64,000 nt of DNA from Bacillota bacterium (GCA_023460085.1 JAEWRI010000009.1:1-64000), one strand, 5' to 3'; positions 25,113 to 34,604 are shown, counted from the first letter of the stretch. A program made the numbers and translations. The notes: a model not told the origin generated them from the letters alone.

Positions 25113-26276
25113 ATGGGCTTAATACGTGTCAATAAAAAAGGCAGAAAACGAATATCCGCCGGGCACCCCTGGGTGTTCGCATCGGACATTTTGGAGGCGC
25201 GCGATACACAACCCGGAGATATCGCCGAAGTATACAGCGAGGAGCAGCTGTTTCTGGGCAGCGGTTATTACAATCCAAAGTCGCAGATATCGCTGCGCAT
25301 GCTGACGCGGCGCAGGGAAACCGTGGACGCCGCGATGATACAGGCGCGCGTGAAAGCGGCGGCGGATTACCGCTTTGCGCTGGGCCTCACCGGGGTATGC
25401 CGCCTTATCAACGCGGAGAGCGACTATCTGCCCGCGCTGATCGTCGATAAATTTGGCAGCGTGCTCGTCATGCAGGTGCTCTCGCTCGGGATGGAGCGGC
25501 TGAAGGGTGCCGTGGCCGACGCGCTGATGGCGCTGCCCGGCATTACGGGACTGTACGAGAGAAACGACGTGCCCGTGCGCACGCTGGAGGGACTGGAACA
25601 AAATAAAGGCTTTCTGCGCGGCAGCGGCGAAACGAAGATGGTGATCGAAGAGAACGGCGTAAAGCTGTCGGTGGATATCGAGAACGGTCAGAAGACAGGG
25701 TATTTCCTGGACCAGCGCGAGAACCGCGCCGCGCTCGCTCCGTTCGTCAAAGGTGCGCGCGTACTGGACTGCTTCTGCCACACAGGCTCTTTCGCGCTGC
25801 ACGCCGCGCTCTACGGCGCTGCCGAAGTCACCGGCGTGGATATCTCCGCGGAGGCCGTGCACCGTGCGGAAGAGAACGCCCGGCTTAACGGTTTTACGCA
25901 ATGCCGTTTCGTCGAGGCCAACGGCTTCGACTTCCTGCGGGAGCAGCAGGCGCAGAAGCAGCTCTACGACGCCATCATACTGGACCCGCCCGCGTTCGCC
26001 AAGAACCACGACGCGCTGAAATCGGCGACGCGCGGCTACAAGGAGATCAACCTGCGCGCCATGAAGCTGCTGAAGCCCGGCGGCTTCCTTGTCACCTGCT
26101 CCTGCTCTCAGCATATGACTCCGGATCTGTTCCACGATATGCTGATGGCGGCCGCCATCGACGCGGGCCGGGAGCTGCGCGTGATCGAAAAACGGGGACA
26201 GGCGAAGGATCATCCGTATCTCCTCGCCGCCCCCGAAACCCATTACCTGAAATGCTTTATCACCCAGGTGCGCTAG
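25113..26276 (+). CDS. RlmI-like PUA/SAM-dependent rRNA (cytosine-C5) methyltransferase
   Basis: 387 residues. An N-terminal PUA-type RNA-binding domain (RKRISAGHPWVFASDI...YNPKSQISLRML) is followed by a linker and a class I methyltransferase: VLDCFCHTGSFALHAALYGAAEVTGVDIS binds SAM, and LDPPAFAKN is the catalytic D-P-P motif. Conserved TCSCSQHM near the end matches the RlmI/RlmK family that makes m5C in 23S rRNA. GGGAGG lies before the ATG. It is divergent from mtaB and convergent with metA, with one base between the two stops and no terminator visible there. Confidence 0.9.
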   Translation: MGLIRVNKKGRKRISAGHPWVFASDILEARDTQPGDIAEVYSEEQLFLGSGYYNPKSQISLRMLTRRRETVDAAMIQARVKAAADYRFALGLTGVCRLINAESDYLPALIVDKFGSVLVMQVLSLGMERLKGAVADALMALPGITGLYERNDVPVRTLEGLEQNKGFLRGSGETKMVIEENGVKLSVDIENGQKTGYFLDQRENRAALAPFVKGARVLDCFCHTGSFALHAALYGAAEVTGVDISAEAVHRAEENARLNGFTQCRFVEANGFDFLREQQAQKQLYDAIILDPPAFAKNHDALKSATRGYKEINLRAMKLLKPGGFLVTCSCSQHMTPDLFHDMLMAAAIDAGRELRVIEKRGQAKDHPYLLAAPETHYLKCFITQVR

Positions 26277-26277
26277 G

Positions 26278-27192
26278 CTATATCTGCTCCAGCGCGTAGG
26301 GCGTTTCCTGATAGACGTAGTAGTTGAGCCAGTTTGCGAACAACAAATTCGCATGTCCGCGCCATGCCACGACGGGTTCCCGGGAGGGATCGTCGCCCGG
26401 GTAGTAGTTCTTCGGCGGGGCGATGTCCATGCCCTTGCCCACATCACGGACGTACTCACGCTGCAGCGCCTGCGGGTCATATTCGGGGTGTCCCATCACG
26501 AATATCTGTCTGCCTTCCAGCGCTGATACGATGTATATCCCCGATTCCTCCGACTCCGACAATATCGACAGCCGCGAATCCTTCATGATATCCTCGTGGC
26601 GCACCTCCGTATGGCGGGAATGCGGAACGTAGTACACGTCATCGAAACCGCGCAGCAGCTTGATGCTGCTGTCCGCCAGGGTATGCGCGAACACGCCGAA
26701 CTTCTTCTGCGGCAGCGGATATTTCGGGATGCCATAGTGGTAGTAGAGTCCGGCCTGCGCGCCCCAGCAGATATGCAGCGTGGAAAATACGTGTTCCTTG
26801 CTCCACTCCATGATCTCCGCAAGCTCCTCCCAGTACGCAACCTCCTCGAACGGCATGGTTTCCACCGGTGCGCCCGTGATGATGAACCCGTCAAACTTCT
26901 GATCCTTCACCTCGTCGAAGGTCATGTAAAACGCGCTCATGTGCTCCTGCGAGGTATTCGTGGGCGTATAGGTTGCCGTTTTGAGGAACGTTAAATCCAC
27001 CTGCAACGGCGAGTTGCCGATGAGCCGGAGCAGTTGGTTCTCCGCCATCACCTTGTCCGGCATGATGTTGAGTATCATGATGCGCAGAGGCCGGATGTCC
27101 TGATGGACGGCGCGCTCCAGCGTCATTACAAATATATTTTCGGCGCTGAGCACCTCGTAGGCAGGCAGGTTTTCAGGAATCTTGATGGGCAT
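26278..27192 (-). CDS. metA: Homoserine O-acetyltransferase (MetA fold)
   Basis: 304 residues from the ATG at 27192 with GGAG before it. The MetA/HTS glutaminase-like fold has the nucleophile C142 (HICWGAQAGLYYHYG) and the late H/E pair (GHPEYDP). Residue 111 is Glu (GAPVE), the residue associated with acetyl-CoA use in this family; Gly at this site marks succinyl-CoA enzymes. I therefore call it an acetyltransferase making O-acetylhomoserine, the substrate of metY at 14830. It starts 12 bases after iscU, so it is the third gene of iscS-iscU-metA, an odd but reasonable sulfur grouping. Confidence 0.92.
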   Translation of the reverse strand: MPIKIPENLPAYEVLSAENIFVMTLERAVHQDIRPLRIMILNIMPDKVMAENQLLRLIGNSPLQVDLTFLKTATYTPTNTSQEHMSAFYMTFDEVKDQKFDGFIITGAPVETMPFEEVAYWEELAEIMEWSKEHVFSTLHICWGAQAGLYYHYGIPKYPLPQKKFGVFAHTLADSSIKLLRGFDDVYYVPHSRHTEVRHEDIMKDSRLSILSESEESGIYIVSALEGRQIFVMGHPEYDPQALQREYVRDVGKGMDIAPPKNYYPGDDPSREPVVAWRGHANLLFANWLNYYVYQETPYALEQI

Positions 27193-27204
27193 GAAACACA
27201 CTCC

Positions 27205-27573
27205 TTATTGCGGATTGTTCCGGTAATTCTCGATGGCCTGGCGTATCGCCTCCTCCGCGAGCACCGAGCAGTGCACCTTTACGGCGGGCAGGCCGTCCAG
27301 GGCCTCCACGACGTCCGCGTTCTTCAGCGTCAGCGCCTCGTCCACGGTTTTGCCTTTGATCAAATCCGTGGCTACACTGCTGGATGCGATGGCCGCACAG
27401 CAGCCAAACGTTTTGAAGGAAGCGTCGCGTATCACATTGTCCTCTATCTTCAGATACATTCGCATGATATCGCCGCAGCGGGCGTTGCCTACCTCTCCGA
27501 CAGCGTTCGCGTCGGCCATCTCCCCTACGTTGTGGGGATGCGTAAAATGCTCCATTACTTTCTCGCTGTACAT
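27205..27573 (-). CDS. iscU: IscU/NifU-type Fe-S scaffold
   Basis: 122 residues. The three scaffold cysteines appear in ARCGDIM, FGCCAAIASSS and VHCSVLAEEAI, with Asp after the first cysteine region typical of NifU-like scaffolds in clostridia. It receives persulfide sulfur from IscS and assembles [2Fe-2S]/[4Fe-4S] clusters. It begins one base after iscS ends, so translation is coupled. No HscA/HscB or ferredoxin genes follow, as is usual in anaerobic Firmicutes. Confidence 0.93.
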   Translation of the reverse strand: MYSEKVMEHFTHPHNVGEMADANAVGEVGNARCGDIMRMYLKIEDNVIRDASFKTFGCCAAIASSSVATDLIKGKTVDEALTLKNADVVEALDGLPAVKVHCSVLAEEAIRQAIENYRNNPQ

Positions 27574-27574
27574 A

Positions 27575-28753
27575 TTAAGCTCCTTTCGCCTGACACAGCG
27601 GAGACATCGCGCGCAAGTCTGCCACGACCCGCTTCAGCGACTCCACCGTATAATCGATGTCCTCTTTGGTTGTGTGTTTCCCCAGCGTCAGCCGCAATGA
27701 ACCATGCGCTGTCTCATGCGGAAGGCCGATGGCCAGCAGCACATGCGACGGTTCCAGTGAAGCCGACGAGCACGCGGAGCCCGTAGATCCCGCTACGCCC
27801 AGCGCCGCGAGGCGCATCAGAAGGCCTTCGCCCTCGATATAGTCAAAACTGAAGTTGGCGTTGTTCGGAAGCCTGTCCTCCGGATGACCGTTCAGCCGCA
27901 CTCCGTCAAACTCGCCCAGCACGCGTTCGATCAGGTGATCGCGCAGCGACGCAAGCCTTGCGCTCTCCTTCGGCATCTCCGCCACAGCCAGCTCCAACGC
28001 CGCCGCCATGCCCGCGATACCCGGCACGTTCTCCGTACCCGCGCGCCTGCCCCGCTCCTGATGGCCGCCCAGCGCTACGCCCTCGATTCGCACGCCCTTG
28101 CGGACGAACAGCCCGCCCACGCCTTTGGGCCCATAGAATTTGTGCGACGAGAACGAAAGCAAATCCACCGTCTTCATCGCATCCAGTTCCACGGGCACCG
28201 CGCCCACTGCCTGTACGGCGTCCACGTGAAACACGGCTTTGGAGTTTGCCTTCACGATTTCACCGATCTCCGCAATCGGCTCTATGGTACCAATCTCATT
28301 GTTCGCGAACATTACGCTGACAAGCACCGTTTCGGAATTCAGACTCTCCTGAAGCTCCCGCAAATCGACGATGCCGTTTTCATCTACATCCAGATACGTT
28401 ACCGCAAAACCTTCCCGCTCCAATTGCTTGCAGGCGCTCATCACTGCCGGATGCTCTATCTTCGAAGTAATAACATGCGTACCGCGCTTGCGATTGGCCC
28501 TTGCCACGCCCAGCAGCGCCCAGTTGTCGCTCTCCGTGCCGCCCGATGTAAAGTAGATTTCCTCCGGCAGCGCATGCAACGCCTTTGCGATGCGTACCCG
28601 CGCGTCCTCCAGTCCCCTCTTCGCCTTCATGCCAAAACCATGCAGGCTGGAAGGATTGCCGTACACCTCGCTCATGTAGGGCAGCATGGCTTCAATTGCC
28701 TCGGGCCGCGTAAACGTCGTTGCCGCGTGATCCAAATAGATTTCTTTATCCAT
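27575..28753 (-). CDS. iscS: Cysteine desulfurase
   Basis: 392 residues, class I NifS/IscS. The PLP lysine is about K205 (SSHKFYGPKGVGG), ATTFTRPEA and GGTESDNWAL are conserved, and the catalytic persulfide cysteine lies in the long flexible loop GSACSSASLEPSHVL. It takes sulfur from cysteine for Fe-S clusters. It leads the iscS-iscU-metA unit from a strong promoter (28805-28833) with a palindrome on the start site, which suggests control by an IscR-like protein such as the product at 16233. Confidence 0.95.
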   Translation of the reverse strand: MDKEIYLDHAATTFTRPEAIEAMLPYMSEVYGNPSSLHGFGMKAKRGLEDARVRIAKALHALPEEIYFTSGGTESDNWALLGVARANRKRGTHVITSKIEHPAVMSACKQLEREGFAVTYLDVDENGIVDLRELQESLNSETVLVSVMFANNEIGTIEPIAEIGEIVKANSKAVFHVDAVQAVGAVPVELDAMKTVDLLSFSSHKFYGPKGVGGLFVRKGVRIEGVALGGHQERGRRAGTENVPGIAGMAAALELAVAEMPKESARLASLRDHLIERVLGEFDGVRLNGHPEDRLPNNANFSFDYIEGEGLLMRLAALGVAGSTGSACSSASLEPSHVLLAIGLPHETAHGSLRLTLGKHTTKEDIDYTVESLKRVVADLRAMSPLCQAKGA

Positions 28754-28779
28754 CGCTTTCGCGCTCCCATCTCGTAAAT

Positions 28780-28796
28780 CCTAGTTATCCACTAGG
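28780..28796 (-). promoter_or_regulatory. Candidate IscR-type operator at the iscS start site
   Basis: Palindrome CCTAG-TTATCCA-CTAGG, right after the -10 box of the iscS promoter. It differs from the CATATW-N5-TATATG sites at cysK/metY, so a different regulator is expected. Confidence 0.6.
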
Positions 28797-28804
28797 TTTA
28801 TTTG

Positions 28805-28833
28805 ATGATACCGCTTAATTCATAGCTTGTCAA
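28805..28833 (-). promoter_or_regulatory. iscS-iscU-metA promoter
   Basis: Minus strand: TTGACA (28828-28833), 17-base spacer, TATCAT (28805-28810). Confidence 0.82.
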
Positions 28834-28874
28834 TAGGATTTATGATAAATCTCCGCAAACATACAAAAATTAAA

Positions 28875-28893
28875 AGCGCCTTATTGTGGCGCT
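28875..28893 (-). terminator. Terminator of the LRR gene
   Basis: AGCGCC-TTATTGT-GGCGCT, followed on the minus strand by TTTTAATTTTT. Confidence 0.7.
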
Positions 28894-28961
28894 GAATGAA
28901 AAATGCTCACCATGGAGCTGCCTGATTTAAAACAGCTCTTAACCGGCTTACCTTTCGCAGT

Positions 28962-30407
28962 CTAAAAGTCCTTTTGGATCAACTGATTGTAATATGCCGC
29001 CGCTGGAGAATAATCGGTGACCGGGTTGCCGGACAACAGCAGCTTCTCAAGCCGCATAAGCCCCGCCAGCGGGCTGATATTGGTGATGCTGTTGTCTTCA
29101 AGATACAGCTGCTCCAGATTGACAAGCCCGGACAACGCGGAGACATTGCTGATAGCGTTGCCATCCAGATAGAGGGTTGTCAGCGAGGTCAGCCCCGAAA
29201 GCGCGCTGATATCGCGGATGCTGTTTCGGGACAACCCCAGTATCGTTAGTTTTTTCAATCCGGAAAGCGCGCCGATGTCCTGTATCCCGTTGTCTCCGAG
29301 ATACAGCCATGTCAGGTTGGTAAAGTATTTCAGATCGGAAACGCTTGTAATGCCCGCATCGGTGAGGTCCAGGCCTTCTATGTCCAGCGCCATATCCGTG
29401 GTGATGGGCTCGTCGGTAATGGGCAGCTGCATCCGGATAACAGCCTCCAGCCTGGCATCCGTGAATGTTATGATGCTGGCCGGGTCTACCGACGGTTTAT
29501 CAAAATCGGCATCCGTCAGTTGATCATAGACACCGGCCACCGGACTGTAATCGGCGATCGGATTGCCGCTGAGATACAGTGTGGTCAGCGCGTTGAGATT
29601 CTCCAATGCGCTGATGTCGCTGATTTGATTACCGCTGAGATCCAGAGCCTGTAACTCTGTCAAAGATGCCACGGCGCTGATGTCGCTGATTTGATTATCC
29701 CCCAAATACAGACTCAAGAGACTGGTCATGCCGGACAGCGCGGAGATATCACTAATTCCGTTGCCGGAAAGCCACAGTCCCTCCAACTGTGTCAAACCGG
29801 CGAGAACGCCGATGTCACCGAACCCTGTGTCGTCCAGCTCCAGAATGCTGAGGCTTCTCAGCGCTGCCAGCACGCTGAAATCTTTAATTGGATTGCCGCT
29901 GAGGAAAAGCTCCCTCAGGGTTGTCATCGCGGCCAGCGGACGGATATCCGCAACCCGGTTCGAAACGCCGCTGAGATCCAGTGAGATTAGCGAGGTAAGC
30001 CCTGCCAGCGGACTGATATCCTCAATACGGTTGCCGGAGAGGGACAGGGACTCCAGATTTACGAAGTATTCAACTCCCTCCAGACTCGTAATGTCCTTCT
30101 GATCCAATTCCAGCATGGTCACGCCTTTCGCGGCTTCCGAAGAAACACCGCCTTGGATTATGCCCAGCTGTTCGCGTATCGCCGCCTCAAGGTTCGCATC
30201 CTCAAATTCGATGCTGTCCGTAGCGCTCTGCGGCGCGCTTTCCGTATTCTCGGGAGCATTGCTGTCCGCAAGCCAGCCGGGCAGCAGGAATACTGCCACG
30301 GCCGCAACTGCCGCTACCGCGACGAGAACAATATACGGCCATGGCCTGCGATACCACTTTTTACGATGATGCGTCTGAGCGTATGTCTGATACTTCCTGT
30401 GTTTCAT
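28962..30407 (-). CDS. Membrane-anchored leucine-rich-repeat protein
   Basis: 481 residues from the ATG at 30407 (GAGAGGGAG before it; an earlier in-frame ATG lacks this). A basic cytoplasmic tail (about 25 residues) and one membrane helix (WPYIVLVAVAAVAAVAVFLLP) anchor an outside domain. The outside part has two arrays of 22-residue internalin/SDS22-type repeats (L-x-x-L-x-L-S-G-N-x-I-x-D-I-S-x-L). Each array is preceded by the same cap (F-x-DANLEAAIREQL and F-x-DARLEAVIRMQL), so the module was duplicated. The last repeat ends without a C-terminal anchor or sortase motif. Probably a surface binding protein; ligand unknown. Confidence 0.88.
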   Translation of the reverse strand: MKHRKYQTYAQTHHRKKWYRRPWPYIVLVAVAAVAAVAVFLLPGWLADSNAPENTESAPQSATDSIEFEDANLEAAIREQLGIIQGGVSSEAAKGVTMLELDQKDITSLEGVEYFVNLESLSLSGNRIEDISPLAGLTSLISLDLSGVSNRVADIRPLAAMTTLRELFLSGNPIKDFSVLAALRSLSILELDDTGFGDIGVLAGLTQLEGLWLSGNGISDISALSGMTSLLSLYLGDNQISDISAVASLTELQALDLSGNQISDISALENLNALTTLYLSGNPIADYSPVAGVYDQLTDADFDKPSVDPASIITFTDARLEAVIRMQLPITDEPITTDMALDIEGLDLTDAGITSVSDLKYFTNLTWLYLGDNGIQDIGALSGLKKLTILGLSRNSIRDISALSGLTSLTTLYLDGNAISNVSALSGLVNLEQLYLEDNSITNISPLAGLMRLEKLLLSGNPVTDYSPAAAYYNQLIQKDF

Positions 30408-30618
30408 TTCTCCCTCTCCGCCGTCTCCGCGTGCCGCCGAATCAGCATCTGCTGCAAGCAAAAGCCCGTCCATGTGCCGCCGGTCACTGAAACCCCGACT
30501 GCTGTTCCTGCTGTTTGATTATATAATGATTGCGATCCCAGTGCAAATGGAATCAGCCACTTTCTGGCTGACTGCTGTCGGCTTTATTACCCTGTATGGC
30601 CCCGGCTGAAAATGCAAA

Positions 30619-30640
30619 GGCCGCGGTGTTCGCCGCGGCC
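30619..30640 (-). terminator. Enolase terminator
   Basis: 8-bp stem GGCCGCGG-6-CCGCGGCC with TTTGCATTTTC after it on the minus strand, 24 bases past the enolase stop. Confidence 0.75.
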
Positions 30641-30663
30641 CTGTATATGCTTCCTTCGCCGGA

Positions 30664-31971
30664 TTACTTCTTCAGGTTAAACCACGCGTCCAGACCCGGA
30701 TACTGCGCCTGAGAGCCTAGCTCCTCTTCGATTCGCAGCAGCTGATTGTACTTGGCCACGCGGTCGGTACGGCTGGGAGCGCCGGTCTTGATCTGCCCCG
30801 CGTTCATGGCAACCACGATATCCGCGATGGTCACGTCCTCCGTTTCGCCCGAACGGTGCTAAACGACGGCGGTGTAGCCCGCGCGGTTGGCCATCTGTAT
30901 GGCGTCCAGCGTCTCGGTCAGCGTGCCTATCTGGTTCACCTTGATGAGTATGGAATTGCAGACTCCCATGTCGATGCCCTTCTTCAGGCGCTTCGTGTTG
31001 GTCACGAACAGGTCGTCGCCCACGAGCTGAACTTTCTTGCCCACCGCATCGGTCATCATCTTCCAGCCTTCCCAATCCTCTTCCGCAAATCCGTCTTCCA
31101 GCGAAATGATCGGATACTTGTCGATGAGATTCATCCAGTATTCCACCATCTGTTCGCGCGTCTTCATGATGTCGCTCTTCCAGAAATAGTAGCTGCCTTC
31201 CTTGCCCTTCTCCTTGGCTTCCTCATACATCTCGGTTGCGGCGGGATCCATGGCAATCCGGAAATCTTTGCCCGGCTCATAACCGGCCTTGTCGATGGCC
31301 TCCACGATGAGCTGAAGCGCTTCCTCGTCCGCCTTCAGGTTGGGCGCGAACCCGCCTTCGTCGCCAACCGCCGTGCTGTACCCCTTGCCCTGCAGCACCT
31401 TCTTCAGGTTGTGGAACACCTCGGCGCTCATGCGCAGGCACTGGCGGAAGCTGTCCGCACCGACCGGCATGATCATGAATTCCTGAATGTTAACACTGTT
31501 GTCGGCGTGCTTGCCGCCGTTGAGTATGTTCATCATGGGGACGGGCAGCTGCTTCGCATTGGCGCCGCCGATGTATTTATAGAGCGAAACCTCCGACTGA
31601 ATGGCAGCCGCTTTCGCCACCGCCAGCGATACGCCGAGGATGGCATTCGCGCCCAGCTTCGCTTTGTTTTCGGTTCCGTCCAGTTCGATCATCGCCGTAT
31701 CAATCGCCGCCTGATCCAGCGCCCACATGCCCTCGATCTCTTCCGCGATGTCCGTATTCACGTTCTCGACCGCCTTCTCGACGCCTTTGCCGAGATACCG
31801 TTTCTTATCCCCGTCGCGCAGTTCCACCGCTTCAAAAGCGCCGGTGGAAGCGCCGGAAGGTACCGCCGCGCGGCCTACCGCGCCGCCCTCCAGCATAACT
31901 TCGACTTCAACCGTGGGATTTCCCCGGGAGTCCAGTACTTCGCGGCCGATGATTTCCTCAATTGTAAACAT
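30664..31971 (-). CDS. eno: Enolase interrupted by an in-frame TAG
   Basis: 435 codons from the ATG at 31971 (AAGGAG before it) to a TAA at 30664. It would interconvert 2-phosphoglycerate and phosphoenolpyruvate. The family's LDSRGNPTVEVEV start, magnesium ligands in SLEDGFAEEDWEG and VGDDLFVTN, and the C-terminal DIVVAMNAGQIKTGAPSRTDRVAKYN are all present. At codon 371 (30859-30861) a TAG replaces the conserved Ser in GYTAVV-S-HRSGETED, a one-base change from TCG. Everything after it is in frame and intact. Truncation here would remove the catalytic His-Arg-Ser loop. Enolase is normally single-copy and essential, so a sequence error or a second copy elsewhere is likely. A TATAAT box lies at 32059-32064. 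Confidence 0.9.
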
Positions 31972-32309
31972 ATCTGCATCTCCTTTTAATAGATTTAGGT
32001 TTCTCAAAGCGGGGAGCGGATATAATGCCCCCGGAGGTGCCAACGCACACCTTTCTCTATTATATCCATAACGCGCGGTAAAGCAAACGAAATCTGCGGC
32101 GTTCATATAAAAGCCGACACTCGCACCGCGTTGGCGTTAACCAAATAGTATACGCAAAAAGCCAGAAAAATATACATGCTGTACGGGTGTTTTTTCGGGG
32201 TATCGGCAAATTTTCCTCTTGCGTACCGCATGAAGCGACAACGTTTTGAAATTGCCTCTGCTTATAATGAAAGCCAACCCGCATCTACAATCGCACTGGA
32301 GGGATATCC

Positions 32310-34604
32310 GTGTCCATCGAAGCCGCATCGCTGCATAAACCCTTGCCCAAGCTGTCCAAAAGGCTCATCTTCATCGTTTCTTTCTTCGCTGCCGGCTTCC
32401 TGCTGGGACGTATACAGCTGGTACTGTCCATCAGTCCCTTTGGTCCTGCGTTTGTCGCAGCGTGCTTTCTGGCAAAGCGGCCCGAGTCGCTGCCTGCAGC
32501 CGCCGGCGTGATGCTGGGAGCGCTGTTGAATCCTTCCGGAGCACTCTATGTCGTCACCGTGACGCTTGTCGTGTGCGTCGTGCTGCTTATCGTTCGCAAA
32601 CGCGTGCGGCGCTGGATGGCACTGATGGGCATCGCAAGCGCCTACGCCATTGGCGCGGCGATATTCCGCACGGAAACCCTCTCTGTTTTTTTCGCCACTG
32701 TATTGGAGTGCCTGCTGTCGATGGTCCTCGTTTATGTGCTGCACACCATACTTCAAATCCTGTTCGTACACAAGAAGCGCGCGGTGTTTTCCGCGGAGGA
32801 AACCATCTGCCTGGCGCTGGGCGCGCTCACCCTCGTATGCATGCTGGGGCCTGTTTCCATCGAGGGTGTTATCGTCGCCAGTATCGTGGCGGAGCTCTTC
32901 GTGCTGTTCGCGGCGTATACCGGCGGGGCGGCACTGGGCGCGGGCGTCGGCCTGTCGCTCGGCATCGCGCTGTGCCTCAGCATTTCCGCAGACGTCACGA
33001 TGGTGGGCATGCTGGGTATTTCAGGGATGATCGCGGGCACAATACGCCGACTCCGCCGGGCGGGCTCAGCGCTGGCCTTCCTATTTACATGCCTGCTGTT
33101 TGCGCTCGCGTTCTATACCCCTCCCGAACGGTATCTGCGCCTGATTGAAACCGCCGCCGCGTGCATCGTGGTGCTTGCACTGCCCAAACACCTGTTTACT
33201 TTCGCGGGGAAATACTTCGACGCCCAGACCCGCCGGGAATTCGACAACCGGCTGCACGAACGACGCTTCCGCGAACTGACCGTGGAGCGGCTGCGCGAAG
33301 TCTCCGCCGTATTCGCGCAGACCGGAGAGATGTTCTCGGACGACGCCGCGGGTAAATCCGCCCCTGCCGATATCTCCGGCGTGCTTTCGGCCGTTGCGGA
33401 GGGTGCCTGCAAGGACTGCGTGTTCCGCAAGAGCTGCTGGGACAAGGACTTCCTCGGCACATACCGCGTATTTCATCGGCTGTTTGCCGCTTACGAAAAG
33501 AAGAACGCGCTCTGTACCGCCGACGTGGACACTGCTTTTGCAAAGAAATGCTTCAATCTTCAGGGCGTTCTGGGCACGGCGGAGAGCATGTTCGGTGCTT
33601 ATCTGCTGAACATGCAATGGAAACGCAAGGTGGAAGCCTCGCGCACCATTACGGGGCAGCAGCTCAAGGGCGTTGCCAAGGTTGTCTGTGATATCGGCAA
33701 GGAAATGGATACCGGCTTCGCTTTTCTCGAAAATGTGGAAGAAAAGGTGGCGGCTTCGCTGGACGCCGCGGGCATCCGCGTACGCGAGGTGTGCGCAGAA
33801 AGCGCGGGAGGCGGCCTCGTCGTGGGCCTGAAGGTGAGCGGGTGCAAGCTGCCGCAAGACTGCCGCCGCAGCGTAGAGCGCGCCGTCAGCGCGGCCTGCG
33901 GCGTGCGCATGGAAAGGCTGGAGCAGCACGGCTGCGGTACGCAAAAGAGCTGTACACTGCGTCTTGCGCAGGCGCACAAGTACGGCGTGCTTACGGGCGT
34001 CGCGCAGGCTTCCAAGGGCGAGGTGTCGGGCGACAGCCACTCCTTTCAGGGGCTCAAGGACGGGCGGTATATGCTGATGCTCAGCGATGGCATGGGCAGC
34101 GGAGAAGCCGCGCGCCGCGAAAGCACCGCGACGGTATCGCTGACCGAGAATTTCTTTCAGGCAGGCTTCGACGACGGGGTGGTGTTCGACACCATCAACC
34201 GCCTGCTGCTGCTGAAGGGCGACGAGGACATGTTCTCTACCGTCGATCTCTGCATGCTCGATTTGAAGTCCGGCGAAGCGGTGTTCACCAAAATCGGTGC
34301 GGAGTGCTCCTACATATTCGCGGGCGGAGAGGTTCATACCGTCAGGCCCGGTTCCCCGCCGCTCGGCATCATCGACGAGATACGCCCCGTCAGCACGCGC
34401 CTGCAGCTCTGCGAAAGCGACATGATCGTGATGGTCAGCGACGGCATCTCCTCCGCCATCGGCTCCGACCCTGCGAAGTGGTTCAACGACATCCCCAAGG
34501 AAAATGCGCAGGAAAGCGCCGACGCCATACTGGCCAAAGCGCTGGGCAGCGCGCTTCCCGCCGACGATATGACCGTGATGGTCAGCCGCATCATCACGGG
34601 ATAG
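32310..34604 (+). CDS. spoIIE: Stage II sporulation protein E (PP2C phosphatase)
   Basis: 764 residues from a GTG at 32310, with GGAGG seven bases before it. About ten hydrophobic segments fill residues 20-290. A regulatory middle domain with cysteines (ACKDCVFRKSCWDKDF) follows. The C-terminal PP2C domain shows LSDGMGSGEAARRES, F-S-T-V-D-L and MVSDGIS metal ligands. SpoIIE dephosphorylates SpoIIAA to switch on sigma-F in the forespore and also sits at the asymmetric septum with FtsZ. Its presence indicates endospore formation. TATAAT at 32263-32268 is a possible -10. It is a single gene, as in clostridia. Confidence 0.95.
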   Translation: MSIEAASLHKPLPKLSKRLIFIVSFFAAGFLLGRIQLVLSISPFGPAFVAACFLAKRPESLPAAAGVMLGALLNPSGALYVVTVTLVVCVVLLIVRKRVRRWMALMGIASAYAIGAAIFRTETLSVFFATVLECLLSMVLVYVLHTILQILFVHKKRAVFSAEETICLALGALTLVCMLGPVSIEGVIVASIVAELFVLFAAYTGGAALGAGVGLSLGIALCLSISADVTMVGMLGISGMIAGTIRRLRRAGSALAFLFTCLLFALAFYTPPERYLRLIETAAACIVVLALPKHLFTFAGKYFDAQTRREFDNRLHERRFRELTVERLREVSAVFAQTGEMFSDDAAGKSAPADISGVLSAVAEGACKDCVFRKSCWDKDFLGTYRVFHRLFAAYEKKNALCTADVDTAFAKKCFNLQGVLGTAESMFGAYLLNMQWKRKVEASRTITGQQLKGVAKVVCDIGKEMDTGFAFLENVEEKVAASLDAAGIRVREVCAESAGGGLVVGLKVSGCKLPQDCRRSVERAVSAACGVRMERLEQHGCGTQKSCTLRLAQAHKYGVLTGVAQASKGEVSGDSHSFQGLKDGRYMLMLSDGMGSGEAARRESTATVSLTENFFQAGFDDGVVFDTINRLLLLKGDEDMFSTVDLCMLDLKSGEAVFTKIGAECSYIFAGGEVHTVRPGSPPLGIIDEIRPVSTRLQLCESDMIVMVSDGISSAIGSDPAKWFNDIPKENAQESADAILAKALGSALPADDMTVMVSRIITG

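Noticed and set aside
16100..30000. SAM (S-box), cobalamin or T-box riboswitches at the methionine, cysteine or mta genes
   Set aside because: Leaders of metY, cysK, iscS-metA and mtaB are too short and show none of the conserved box sequences.
20433..30861. Premature TAG/TGA codons as evidence of stop-codon reassignment
   Set aside because: TAG is the genuine stop of several intact genes here (metA, the rRNA methyltransferase, spoIIE, hydC, DUF2284), TGA of others, and the three interrupted genes would need three different amino acids (Gln, Arg, Ser).
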